A stretch of 64,000 nucleotides of DNA from Sphingomonas sp. 35-24ZXX (GTDB lineage: Bacteria; Pseudomonadota; Alphaproteobacteria; Sphingomonadales; Sphingomonadaceae): positions 124,001-188,000 of the forward strand of contig NZ_JROG01000007.1 in NCBI RefSeq assembly GCF_000786215.1, written 5' to 3'. Under the pieces are notes generated by a model. The model was given only the letters and a program-made list of their open reading frames with translations. It was not told the origin of the DNA and did no database searches. Numbering within the stretch: position 1 is the stretch's first letter; the number at the start of each line of letters is the position of its first letter. A program made the translations under genes and the position numbers. Below, in pieces: positions 46,607-55,050 of the stretch.

Positions 46607-47518
46607 TCACCAATAGAAGAACACGCTGAAGATATGCGCCGAGAGCGCCGCGAGCAGCGCGAAGGTCATCGGCACGTGCACGTACAGCCACACCTGCAGC
46701 ATCGCCTTGATCTGGAGATGCTTGCGCAGCCGCGCGAGGGTCGATTCCTTGCGCTGCAGAAGCCCGTCGACCTTGTCGAGCGGATCATCGCCCATGCGCG
46801 GCTGATACGCGCGCATCCGGCGCAGCTCCGCCATGGCCGCGCGTGTCTCGCACCCCGAATAGCTGTTGCCGATGCGCTGGAAGAAATTGCCCGCGAACGG
46901 ATCCTGCTCGAGCGAGGCCTGGACCAGCCCCGCCTGTGCGGGATCGAGCGGTTGCGCGGCATCGTGCAGCTGGCGGTCAAGCGAACGCAGCTGCTCGATC
47001 ATCATCCGCTCGGTCACCGCGCCATCGCCATCGGCCCGGTTGTTCGACAGATTGTCGGGCAGGGTCGCGTAGAAATAGATGCCGACGATGCCGGAGACGA
47101 TGACGATCATCATCAGCGACCAGGCCAGGGTATGCACGTTCCAGCCCAGCTGGAAGCCGGTGTGCAATGTGCCGATGACGATCAGGCTCAACCCCAGGTA
47201 CACATGCGCGCTGGTCCAGGCCTTGAGCGACCAGCCCCCCGGAGTGATTGCCCGCTTGCGCATGCCCAGGCACGTCAGCCAGACGATCAGCAGCGCGCCG
47301 ATGGTACCCAGAGTATAGCCATACCACGAGCCGCCATTGTGGCGTGGCTGCACGTCGACGAGGAAATAGCTGACCAGACAGGTGATCGACAGCACCGTGG
47401 CGATCTTCATCCAGCGGAAGTTGCGATGCCGCAGGAAGCCGTCGTGCATCGAATTGCGCTGACGGCCGGTGGTCTTCTTGCGCGCTGGCGGCGCTGCGGG
47501 TTGAGCCTGGCTAGCCAT
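46607..47518 (-). CDS. diheme cytochrome b-like membrane protein
   Basis: 303 residues with five predicted helices (about 38-54, 67-86, 101-121, 129-151 and 274-299) and a soluble helical insert (about 155-270) between the last two. Helix 3 has His105 and His119, and helix 5 has His281 and His295. Both pairs are 14 residues apart, the spacing that lets two helices hold one b heme near each membrane face. This would carry electrons across the membrane between the FAD/Fe-S protein and the decaheme cytochrome. Its AGGAGGAGG ribosome site lies within the 3' end of the upstream gene. Heme binding is inferred. Confidence 0.72.
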   Translation of the reverse strand: MASQAQPAAPPARKKTTGRQRNSMHDGFLRHRNFRWMKIATVLSITCLVSYFLVDVQPRHNGGSWYGYTLGTIGALLIVWLTCLGMRKRAITPGGWSLKAWTSAHVYLGLSLIVIGTLHTGFQLGWNVHTLAWSLMMIVIVSGIVGIYFYATLPDNLSNNRADGDGAVTERMMIEQLRSLDRQLHDAAQPLDPAQAGLVQASLEQDPFAGNFFQRIGNSYSGCETRAAMAELRRMRAYQPRMGDDPLDKVDGLLQRKESTLARLRKHLQIKAMLQVWLYVHVPMTFALLAALSAHIFSVFFYW

Positions 47519-47521
47519 GGG

Positions 47522-50077
47522 TCAAGCCTCCTCCTGCTCGAGCCGGGCGACGGTCAGGAACTCGTCGGGCGCCACGCGGATGGCCGCGCCCGTCGGGCAG
47601 GCGCGCACGCAGCTGGGGCCACCCTCGATTCCGGCGCACATGTCGCACTTGATCGCCTTCTTGGGCTTCTCGACGCTGTGGTCGCTGTTGGCATAGGACC
47701 ATTTCTTGCTCGGTTCGCCCGGGCCAGGGCCAAAGCCGAAGAACAGCCAGGAGAGCAGGCTGGGCTTCTTCGGCGGCACCTTGTCCATGCGGATCACGCC
47801 ATAGGGGCAGTTGCGCTGGCAGTTGCCGCAGCCGATGCAGGTATCGTTGATATAGACCTCGCCGTCCGGGCCCCGATTGATCGCATTGGGCGGGCAATCG
47901 GCCATGCAGTGCGGATGTTCGCAATGGCGGCAACTGGTCGGCACGTGCAGATGCGCATAGGTGCGCCCGGCCTCGCGATCGAGCCGCGAGAGGCCGTCAT
48001 GGCTGTCGGCGCACGCCTTTTCGCAATTGTCGCAGCCCACGCACAGGGTCTCGTCGATCAGCAGCACGTCGGTCGCCTCGCCGATGCCGTTTTCGACCAG
48101 GAAGTTGGCAACGCCCGAATACATGTCGACCACGCCCGAGAAGCTGTCCTTCTTCGCCTCGATGAACGCGTTGATATCCTGGCGGCTGGCCATGTCGCGC
48201 TTGGCGCGCTTGAGCAGTTCGGGATGAGCGTCGAGCACCTTCCTGAACGCCTCGCCATCGATCTGGATGACCTCGGACTTGATGGCCGCCTTCACCGTCG
48301 CGGTGCGCCTGCCGCCTGCGATCAGCGCCATTTCGCCGACATAGGAGCCGGCGGGCAGATAGGAGAGGAACACCGGCTTGCCGCCGATTTCCTTTTCCAC
48401 GATCATCGACCCCACCCGGATCACGAAGATCTCGGTGCCCTCGTCGCCTTCCTTGAGGATCGCCTCGCCGGGCTTCACCTGACGGATACGGCTGGTATCG
48501 ACCACCTCGCGGATGTCGTCGGGCTTGAGGCCCGAACCGAACATCTGCAGCAGCAGGCGCTCGGTCGAGATGCGTTCGATCGCCTTCTTTGCGGTCGGCA
48601 CCTGGCTTTGCAGCTTGAGCGCGGCGTTGCGCGAAATCTCGACGCAGATCGTGTCCTCGGCCGCGACCACCGTCGCACCGCGCCGACGACCCGAAATCAG
48701 GCCCACCTCGCCGAAGATCGACCCCTGGCCGATCGGCACCGTCTTTGATGTGTCATTGGGGTCGATCTGCACCGCGACCGAGCCCTGCGCGATCGCGAAC
48801 AGCGATGACCCAGGTGCGGCCCGTTCGAAAATGACATCGCCCTTGCGATAGAATTTGGCATCCGAATCGAGCATGAACTCGCGCATCTGCAGCGGGTTCA
48901 TGCCGTTGAGGATCGTTACATTCTCGCGCAGCACATCGAGCCATTCGGCCACCGACTTGCGCCCCGGCAGGTCGCGGAACTTGGCCTCCAGAATGGGTTC
49001 GTCCGCCGGCTTCAGATCGGCATTGCCGTTGATGAACTCGATGACGTCATAGCCTTGGTTCATGCAATGCTTGATCAGCGGGTAACCGGCGAGCGCGCCG
49101 ATGATGAAGATGTTGGGCGCGGTCGATTCGAACACCGGCGACAGCTGCGGAAAGGCCAGCCGGTCGGCGCTGGTAAACGCGATGCCGCATTCCTCGATGA
49201 ACGCACGCGGCGGGGCCGATCCGATGCGCGCGATGATGCGGTCGCAGCGCACGCGCTCCTCGCCGTCGCGGGTGCTGAACGTGATCCAGCCCGGTTCGAT
49301 GCTCGCGGTGTCGGTCTCGAAGCGGATGTTGAGCTTGCCGGCATTGCGGTCCGCCAGCAGCGCCAGCGCGTTCGCTTCCTTGGCGGTCGGGAAGGTTTCT
49401 CTCGGGCTGGGCGCTTCGGGCCCGCGGTTGACAATCGTGACGACGTTGCCCTGCGCCGAATCCTCGGCCAGGCCGCGCGCGTTCTCGATCCCCGCATCGC
49501 CCGCGCCGATCACGACGATATGCTCGTCGACATATTCGGTCGGGTCATCGAGCTGATACTGGACATGCGGCAGGTCACCGCCGGGGCAACGCATGCGGTT
49601 GGGATTGCCCTGGGTTCCGATGGCGAAGACGACGTTCTCCGCCATCACCTTCTCGCCGCTGGTCAGCTCGATTTCATAGGGCGGGGCGTAGCGCTGGATC
49701 TCTTTCTTGGTGACAGAGCCGTCGCGACCGCGCTGCTCGATGACATGGACGCTGCCCTCGATCGCGGGGCCGGTGCCGCGGATCGCCTTGGCCTCGGCAT
49801 TGAACTTGACGTTGACGCCCAGTTCCTTGGTGCGCGCATTCCACTTTTCGAGGATCGCCTCGCGCTTGCCCGCATCGAATTCATGGTCGGAGCGCAGAAC
49901 GAGCTGCGATGGCGTGGCCATCACATGCTTGCCCTTCTGGTATTTGTAGATGGTGTCGGAGAGGTGATCGGTCTTTTCGAGCAGGATGTGGCTCATGCCC
50001 AGGCTGGCGGCGCGCGCAGCGGCGCTCTTGCCCGCCGGGCCCGATCCGATGATGGCTACGCGGAAAATCTCGCTCAC
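47522..50077 (-). CDS. FAD/NAD(P) reductase, two cyclic-nucleotide-binding domains and four-cluster ferredoxin in one chain
   Basis: 851 residues, cytosolic. The flavoprotein part (1-360) resembles YpdA/thioredoxin-reductase-type enzymes, with GSGPAG (11-16) for FAD and GAGDAG (191-196) for NAD(P). Two cNMP domains follow (about 401-500 and 525-625), with phosphate-binding cassettes at 452-472 and 577-597; the second (GEMALIAGGRRTATV) is nearer the cAMP-binding consensus. The C-terminal DmsB/HybA-like part has 16 cysteines: 679/682/685/689, 716/719/724/728, 747/750/753/757 and 811/814/823/827, enough for four [4Fe-4S] clusters. It would pass electrons from NAD(P)H to the membrane protein encoded next, gated by cyclic nucleotides. 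Lead gene of the operon. Confidence 0.85.
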   Translation of the reverse strand: MSEIFRVAIIGSGPAGKSAAARAASLGMSHILLEKTDHLSDTIYKYQKGKHVMATPSQLVLRSDHEFDAGKREAILEKWNARTKELGVNVKFNAEAKAIRGTGPAIEGSVHVIEQRGRDGSVTKKEIQRYAPPYEIELTSGEKVMAENVVFAIGTQGNPNRMRCPGGDLPHVQYQLDDPTEYVDEHIVVIGAGDAGIENARGLAEDSAQGNVVTIVNRGPEAPSPRETFPTAKEANALALLADRNAGKLNIRFETDTASIEPGWITFSTRDGEERVRCDRIIARIGSAPPRAFIEECGIAFTSADRLAFPQLSPVFESTAPNIFIIGALAGYPLIKHCMNQGYDVIEFINGNADLKPADEPILEAKFRDLPGRKSVAEWLDVLRENVTILNGMNPLQMREFMLDSDAKFYRKGDVIFERAAPGSSLFAIAQGSVAVQIDPNDTSKTVPIGQGSIFGEVGLISGRRRGATVVAAEDTICVEISRNAALKLQSQVPTAKKAIERISTERLLLQMFGSGLKPDDIREVVDTSRIRQVKPGEAILKEGDEGTEIFVIRVGSMIVEKEIGGKPVFLSYLPAGSYVGEMALIAGGRRTATVKAAIKSEVIQIDGEAFRKVLDAHPELLKRAKRDMASRQDINAFIEAKKDSFSGVVDMYSGVANFLVENGIGEATDVLLIDETLCVGCDNCEKACADSHDGLSRLDREAGRTYAHLHVPTSCRHCEHPHCMADCPPNAINRGPDGEVYINDTCIGCGNCQRNCPYGVIRMDKVPPKKPSLLSWLFFGFGPGPGEPSKKWSYANSDHSVEKPKKAIKCDMCAGIEGGPSCVRACPTGAAIRVAPDEFLTVARLEQEEA

Positions 50078-50338
50078 TGGTTCGCGCCCCCCAATTGCGG
50101 ACGCAGATACGCCCGCGCTTGCCTGGCATCGGCTCAGCCCAGCGCACTGCAGTCCGATTTCTCCCCGATCGGTGCTGCTGTCGCCGGAATGCCCCGCTGC
50201 CGCAAGAAATTGCCCAAAATCCGGTTGCGAACCCTATGGCCATATTTCTAGCAAAGAATGTGATCTTTACCACTTAGAAATTGGAAAATTTGGCTGATCC
50301 GCTAGCTTCACTAACGGACGCGCACAAAGAGACCCCGG
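50078..50338. promoter_or_regulatory. divergent control region of the electron-transfer cluster
   Basis: 261 bases between the divergent FAD/Fe-S and TPR genes. An AT-rich block at about 50240-50300 has TGTGA-N6-CCACT (50259-50274), which matches the CRP pattern TGTGA-N6-TCACA at eight of ten fixed positions. TTGGAA (50281) and TAGCTT (50303) are a possible plus-strand promoter with 16-nt spacing. Both assignments are weak. No small ORF is convincing. Confidence 0.35.
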
Positions 50339-51355
50339 ATGACACAAGCCATGAACGATCCTGCCCTCCCTTCCGCAGCAAGCGATGCCCCTGCCCGAAC
50401 CTCCGGCGGTGGCCTGGGGGCCGGCAAGATCGCGCTCGCCGCCGCGGCGCTGATTGCGGTCAGCGCAGTGGGCTACAAGATCTATTCCGACCAGGCGCCC
50501 GCGGCGTCCGCTCCGGTCGCGCCGCTCAACGCCGAAGGGCAACCTGCCTCGGTCGACGAGGTCATCACCGCGCTGGAAACCCGTCTTCGCGACAATCCGG
50601 ACGATGCCGAAGGCTGGCGGATGCTGGGCTGGAGCTATTTCGAGACCAGCCGCTTTGCCGAATCGGCCACCGCCATGCGCCGTGCGATCCAGCTTGCGCC
50701 CGGCAATTCCGAATATCACTCGATGCTGGGCGAGGCGCTGGTGATGGCCAGCAAGGACGAGGCCATCAGCCAGGATGCCCGCGCCGCGTTCAAGCGCGCA
50801 GTGGAGATCGACCCCAAGGATGCGCGCGCGCGCTATTTCCTCGCAGCGGCCAAGGATATCGATGGCCAGCATGCCGAGGCGATCGAGGACTGGTTTGCGC
50901 TGCTCGCCGAGACCCCTGCCGATGCGCCTTATGCCAAGGACATTCGCGACGTGATCCGCAATGTCGGCAAGGAACGCGGCATCGAAGTGGAAAAGCGGCT
51001 GGCGTCCGCCAAGTTCGCCGCTCCCACTGCCGGGTTCCGCACCGATGGCGCGCAGGCAGCGACCGCGGGCATACCCGGCCCCAGCCCCGACCAGATGGCG
51101 GCGGCCGCCGCGCTGCCTCAGGGCCAGCAGGACATGATGGTCGCGCAGATGGTCGACGGGCTGGCCGAGCGCCTCAAGCGCGAGCCGGGCGATACCGACG
51201 GCTGGATCATGCTGTTGCGCAGCCGCATTCAATTGGGGGAGACCGGCAAGGCGCAGGCCGCGCTGCGCGATGCCACCGCCGCGCTGAAGAACAAGGCGGC
51301 GGATCAGCGCCGCGTGCGCGAGGCGGCCTCTGCGCTGGGCGTTCCGGGAGCATGA
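50339..51355 (+). CDS. membrane-anchored TPR protein, CcmI/NrfG-like
   Basis: 338 residues: one membrane helix (about 27-47) followed by TPR repeats (about 70-200: NPDDAEGWRMLGWSYFE, APGNSEYHSMLGEAL, DPKDARARYFLAAAKDI) and a C-terminal TPR-like part (EPGDTDGWIMLLRSR). This is the layout of the CcmI C-terminal domain/NrfG, chaperones that hand apocytochrome c to heme ligation. Standing divergent from a decaheme cytochrome operon, it may serve its maturation. No other ccm genes are in the window. Confidence 0.75.
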   Translation: MTQAMNDPALPSAASDAPARTSGGGLGAGKIALAAAALIAVSAVGYKIYSDQAPAASAPVAPLNAEGQPASVDEVITALETRLRDNPDDAEGWRMLGWSYFETSRFAESATAMRRAIQLAPGNSEYHSMLGEALVMASKDEAISQDARAAFKRAVEIDPKDARARYFLAAAKDIDGQHAEAIEDWFALLAETPADAPYAKDIRDVIRNVGKERGIEVEKRLASAKFAAPTAGFRTDGAQAATAGIPGPSPDQMAAAAALPQGQQDMMVAQMVDGLAERLKREPGDTDGWIMLLRSRIQLGETGKAQAALRDATAALKNKAADQRRVREAASALGVPGA

Positions 51356-51450
51356 CCGGCTGACCGGCCAGACAGCCTGTTACCCGGCAGAATTGCGCTA
51401 GTCTCAAGGTTTCCGGCCACATTGCAGCAAACAAGATCGCACCGATCTGG

Positions 51451-51472
51451 ACCAATGTAACCGTATATTGGT
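51451..51472. promoter_or_regulatory. lux-box-like palindrome upstream of luxR-type gene
   Basis: ACCAATGTA and TATATTGGT form arms that match at eight of nine positions around a 4-nt centre, a 22-bp dyad about 120 nt before the LuxR-type start. Size and A/T-edged arms resemble lux-box operators bound by LuxR-family proteins. Confidence 0.5.
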
Positions 51473-51508
51473 TGCCTGCTCGCCAGCAGGTAAATAGCAG
51501 GTAACCAA
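51468..51508. promoter_or_regulatory. nested inverted and direct repeats upstream of luxR-type gene
   Basis: TTGGTTGCCTGCT and AGCAGGTAACCAA form a 13-bp inverted repeat with one mismatch (arms at 51468-51480 and 51496-51508). Inside it CCTGCT/AGCAGG (51475-51490) is a perfect dyad, and AGCAGGTAA occurs twice in direct order (51485 and 51496). This could be an operator cluster or alternative hairpins that end the TPR-gene transcript. Confidence 0.45.
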
Positions 51509-51591
51509 ACGTTTGCATCTGATCTTGTTGCCCGCAGGCCGTTTCGGACCTTTTCGGGCTATCGCAATCTATCGGGAATTGAGCCAGGCTT

Positions 51592-52344
51592 ATGCCGGAA
51601 CTGGACCTAGTCGAGCGTGCATCGGCAGCTATTGAGGCCGCCGCTACGCTGGAAGACCTGCTGCATGTGACGGCCGAGGCCGCCCGGCCGTTCGGCTTTG
51701 CCTATACGGCGCTGGCGCGGCATGTTCACGTCCAGTCGGGGCTGATGCAGCCCGAGATGGTGACCAACTATCCGCAGGCATGGCACGACCTGTTCCAGCG
51801 CCGCGAATACAGCCTGACAAGCCCGGTTCTGGCCGCATGCCAGCGCCGCGGTGGGGCCATCCGCTGGACCGACCTCGAATCGATCATTCCGCTCACCCGC
51901 ATCCAGCGCGAATATCTCGAAGAGATGCGCAAGCTGGGATTGGGCTCGGGCTGCACGATCGCCAGCCACATGCCCGATCGCCCGACGATCTCCGTGCATT
52001 TCGTGGTGGAGGACGGACAGGAATTGCAGTCGCGCCCGTTCATGCTGGCGATGCTAATCGGCGTGGCAGCGGGCCAGCAGGCGCGCAGCCTGTGGCAGGC
52101 GCAGCTTCCCGAGATCACCGTGAACAACGATGAAAAGCTCTCCCCGCGTCAGGTCGATTGCATCAAGCTGGTGGCGCGCGGCATGACCAGCTGGGAAATC
52201 GCGGCGGTGCTGAAGATCTCGGACCAGACGGTCAGCGAATATCTCACCGATGCGCGACGGCGGCTCGCGGTGTCGAACCGCGCGCAATTGGTGCTCAAGT
52301 CGCTGAAACAGGGCTATTTCACGCTCGACGATGTGACCGAATAG
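51592..52344 (+). CDS. LuxR-type regulator with autoinducer-binding domain
   Basis: 250 residues. The N-terminal about 170 residues match the autoinducer-binding domain (WHDLFQRREYSLTSPVLAAC, in part; with Trp/Tyr/Asp positions typical of LuxR). The C-terminal GerE helix-turn-helix is at about 180-240 (LSPRQVDCIKLVARGMTSWEIA, in part). No luxI-type synthase is in the window, so it may be a solo regulator. The start follows no strong ribosome site, but the conserved domain begins at once. Upstream palindromes suggest autoregulation. Confidence 0.88.
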   Translation: MPELDLVERASAAIEAAATLEDLLHVTAEAARPFGFAYTALARHVHVQSGLMQPEMVTNYPQAWHDLFQRREYSLTSPVLAACQRRGGAIRWTDLESIIPLTRIQREYLEEMRKLGLGSGCTIASHMPDRPTISVHFVVEDGQELQSRPFMLAMLIGVAAGQQARSLWQAQLPEITVNNDEKLSPRQVDCIKLVARGMTSWEIAAVLKISDQTVSEYLTDARRRLAVSNRAQLVLKSLKQGYFTLDDVTE

Positions 52345-52370
52345 ACCAGGCTATAGCGCGCACGCGTGCG

Positions 52371-52967
52371 TCAGGGCAGGCGCGCGCTGCGCATGATTGC
52401 CCGCGCATCCTCGATACCGCGCGCGAAATAATGCAGCCGCGGCGCATCGAAGCTGATCATGTACAGCCGCCCATCGATGATCGCGGCGTGCGCCTCACCC
52501 ATGCGGGTGAGTTCATCTCCATCGACATATTCATAGGCAAACACCACACCCTCTCGCCCCAGAAAGGGTTGAGGCTGCACATCGGTGACGCGGAAATCGG
52601 CGATCTGCTTGGCGCTGCGATAGGTGGCTTCGAACAATTCGGGCAATTCGACCAGCAATGTCGATGCCGTGAACTTGGGCAAAGGGTCGCGCTTCTTGCT
52701 GCGTTCGCGTGCCAGCGGCTTGCCCGGCTCGATTCCGGCAAAAAAGGTGAGATCGTTGAGCTGGCTGCCGTCAAGTGTCCAGGTCTCGGTATGCTTGCCG
52801 ATATTGCCATCAAGCCTGTTCCAGTCGCGACCCGGCATGACGGTGAGCGAAGTATTCGCGATGGCGACCACAGCCCCCTGCTCGCGCAGCTTGTGCGCGA
52901 CAGCGACAGAAGGCAGCAGCCCGCAGAGCAGCAAGGCCGCAGCGGCGTAGCGAAAACCAGGGATCAT
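52371..52967 (-). CDS. exported protein of unknown function
   Basis: 198 residues with a signal peptide (cleavage near VAVA-HKL) and a mixed alpha/beta mature part containing GRDWNRLDG and a C-terminal LYMISFDAPRLHYFARG. No known family recognised. It is third in an operon behind the M48 protease, overlapping it by 4 nt, so a partner role in the periplasm is plausible but unproved. Confidence 0.65.
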   Translation of the reverse strand: MIPGFRYAAAALLLCGLLPSVAVAHKLREQGAVVAIANTSLTVMPGRDWNRLDGNIGKHTETWTLDGSQLNDLTFFAGIEPGKPLARERSKKRDPLPKFTASTLLVELPELFEATYRSAKQIADFRVTDVQPQPFLGREGVVFAYEYVDGDELTRMGEAHAAIIDGRLYMISFDAPRLHYFARGIEDARAIMRSARLP

Positions 52968-54163
52968 GGCGCAGGCACCTCTTTGGGGATCATCATGCCG
53001 ATCAGCTTTGCGTCCGCTGCATCCGGCCGCAGTTCCAGATAGCGGCGCAGCGCCTGCTGACCCGAAGCCGCCTGCCCGGTCTTGAGCAGGGAGAGGCCCA
53101 GGCCGCGATGCGCCTCGGGATGCGCCGGATCGAGCGCGATGGCCTCGCCGTAGAATGTCGCGGCATTGACCAGATCGCGCGGCGCCCCGCGCATCCGGTA
53201 GAGCTCACCGCGGGCGTGCCAGAGCGGCGCGGTCCAGCCGCCTTCCGCCAGCGCCTGGATGATGTATTCGCTCGCGCCGAAATCGTTGAGCTTGATCTGG
53301 TCGTCGAGCAACTGCGGCAGCCAGGGTGCGAGCGCCTCACGATAGCGCGCCGCACCATCATCGCGCTGCGCCGCATCGGCGCGGGCGAGCAGAGCGAGCG
53401 TAGTTGCACGCTCGACCTGTGGGGGATGGGTAGCGTAAAAAGGTACCCGGTCGAGGCGCGGCTTTTTCAATCCCTTGGAACGCGCATCTGCCTGATATTC
53501 TGCAATCAGCTTCTCCCACACCTGCGCTGCAGCTTGCGGTCGCAAATTGCTGCTGTTCAAATACGCAATCCCCAGCCGATCAGCCTCGCGCTCGTGGTCG
53601 CGGTTGAAGCTGTAGAAACTGCTGATGAGTGTGATTTCGAGGTTGCGATAAGCCCTGACCACATCATAGCTGGGGGCAAGACTACCCAGAACGCCAGCCC
53701 AGGCCAGAATATCTGTACTTGAACGGGCCGCTCGGAACCTTTCCAGAGTGTGACGCGCCTCGAAATGCCCGAATTCGTGGCCCAGTATCGCACCCAGCTC
53801 TGCTTCGTTGTGCACACGCAGCAGCAATCCGGTAAAGACCTGCATGGTTCCGTTGGGCGCCATGTTGGCGTTGAAGACCGGGACCCGCAAAATATAAAGC
53901 CGGACTGATCCGCACCGATCCTGCCCCACTGTGTCGCACAATATCTTGTGAACATAGGCATGCAGGGCTGGATCGCGGACGACGATATCCGACTGTGCAA
54001 GTCGACGTTCCTCCTCATCCATTTGCTGCCACTGGCCCTGCTCGTCCACTCCCTGGGGCTGATAGGCGCCGGCATAAGGTGGCGGTAATGCAGGTTCAGC
54101 CTGGGCGGAGCCTCCCATGGCCAGCGCCAGCAAACCGATCGTCAGCAGCACCCGCGCGATCAT
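52964..54163 (-). CDS. exported M48-family metalloprotease with C-terminal TPR-like repeats
   Basis: 399 residues. Signal peptide (GSAQAEP), then an M48 peptidase domain with the zinc site HEFGH (129-133) and the downstream EREAD (191-195) that gives the third ligand. The C-terminal about 130 residues hold TPR-like helices (DPAHPEAHRGLGLSLLKTG). This is the BepA/YfgC-like layout, a periplasmic protease-chaperone for outer-membrane protein quality control. It overlaps both neighbours by 4 nt. Confidence 0.87.
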   Translation of the reverse strand: MIARVLLTIGLLALAMGGSAQAEPALPPPYAGAYQPQGVDEQGQWQQMDEEERRLAQSDIVVRDPALHAYVHKILCDTVGQDRCGSVRLYILRVPVFNANMAPNGTMQVFTGLLLRVHNEAELGAILGHEFGHFEARHTLERFRAARSSTDILAWAGVLGSLAPSYDVVRAYRNLEITLISSFYSFNRDHEREADRLGIAYLNSSNLRPQAAAQVWEKLIAEYQADARSKGLKKPRLDRVPFYATHPPQVERATTLALLARADAAQRDDGAARYREALAPWLPQLLDDQIKLNDFGASEYIIQALAEGGWTAPLWHARGELYRMRGAPRDLVNAATFYGEAIALDPAHPEAHRGLGLSLLKTGQAASGQQALRRYLELRPDAADAKLIGMMIPKEVPAP

Positions 54164-54939
54164 GGCTTGGTCCCGGATGCGGTCTCGGGGGGCGGCGGAT
54201 CCTTGGCGATCGCGCTACCAGGAAAATCCTCGAGCAGCTGGCGTACCCGCTTCATCGCACCTTCGGGATCGCGCACATCGCCGCCCATCTGGCCATCGGC
54301 GTTAAGCCAAAGCAGATGGCCGGTCTTGAGATCGACCAGCCCGGCATAGCCCGCGTGCAACCCGGACGTCACGCCGACCCCGGCGACCAGCCCGACAATC
54401 TGCAGCATCTTGCGCCCGGTCGAGCCATAATGGTCATTGGTGACGATGAAGAGCGCATAATCGGCCTCATCTGCGCCGGGCAGCTTTGCAACATCGGAGC
54501 CCAGCGACCAGTCGAACTGGCCTGCCTTGTTGTCGCGTTTCTTGGTGGGAAGCCGGTTGCCGACAAAGAACTGGTACTGGATGACCGCTTCGGACACGGC
54601 ACCGAACAGCGCCAGATGCTCGGCCACGCGGCGGGCATCCTCGCCATAGGTTTCGGGTGCGGCGATCACCGTGTTGCCAAGCTGCCGCTGCAATTCGACC
54701 AGCGCGGCATCGATATTCCGGCGCGCCTGGTCGGTCCATTCGGCGCGCGGCTCGGGTAGCCCTCCCGTCGATTGTTCGGCCACGCGAACCGACGGGCGCA
54801 GCACCAAGATGGTCTTGCCGCTTTGTGCAGGCAGAACAAATCCCTGCCGAACCGCTGAACGCTCCTGCGCCATCAACGGCGTCGAAACCGTTACCCCATT
54901 AAGAATGAGCGCGGCCAACAGGCCGAATACCGTACGCAT
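54160..54939 (-). CDS. exported protein of unknown function, first in M48 protease operon
   Basis: 259 residues with a signal peptide (cleavage near LMAQE). The mature part (ILVLRPSVRVAEQSTGG, YALFIVTNDHYGSTGRK, VGVTSGLHAGYAGLVDLKTG) has the feel of alpha/beta exported proteins found beside M48 proteases in sphingomonads, but no named domain is recognised. The ATG at 54939 follows GGGGGTG; a GTG two codons upstream is in frame. Confidence 0.65.
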   Translation of the reverse strand: MRTVFGLLAALILNGVTVSTPLMAQERSAVRQGFVLPAQSGKTILVLRPSVRVAEQSTGGLPEPRAEWTDQARRNIDAALVELQRQLGNTVIAAPETYGEDARRVAEHLALFGAVSEAVIQYQFFVGNRLPTKKRDNKAGQFDWSLGSDVAKLPGADEADYALFIVTNDHYGSTGRKMLQIVGLVAGVGVTSGLHAGYAGLVDLKTGHLLWLNADGQMGGDVRDPEGAMKRVRQLLEDFPGSAIAKDPPPPETASGTKP

Positions 54940-55050
54940 CAACACCCCCGCTTGAGGGCAGGGGCATAGCGGCTATTCTACCTTTTATTCTACGGTAAAG
55001 CGCAAAATTGCTTCATTTTGGATACGATAGTTTGATCTGGTCAAAGTTGC

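Noticed and set aside
46196-48748. Plus-strand open frame of about 850 codons
   Set aside because: Antisense to the decaheme, cytochrome b-like and FAD/Fe-S genes; no domains, Arg/His-rich composition.
52359-52370. Perfect palindrome CGCACGCGTGCG between convergent genes
   Set aside because: No loop and no T-run; short GC-rich palindromes are expected by chance at this composition.
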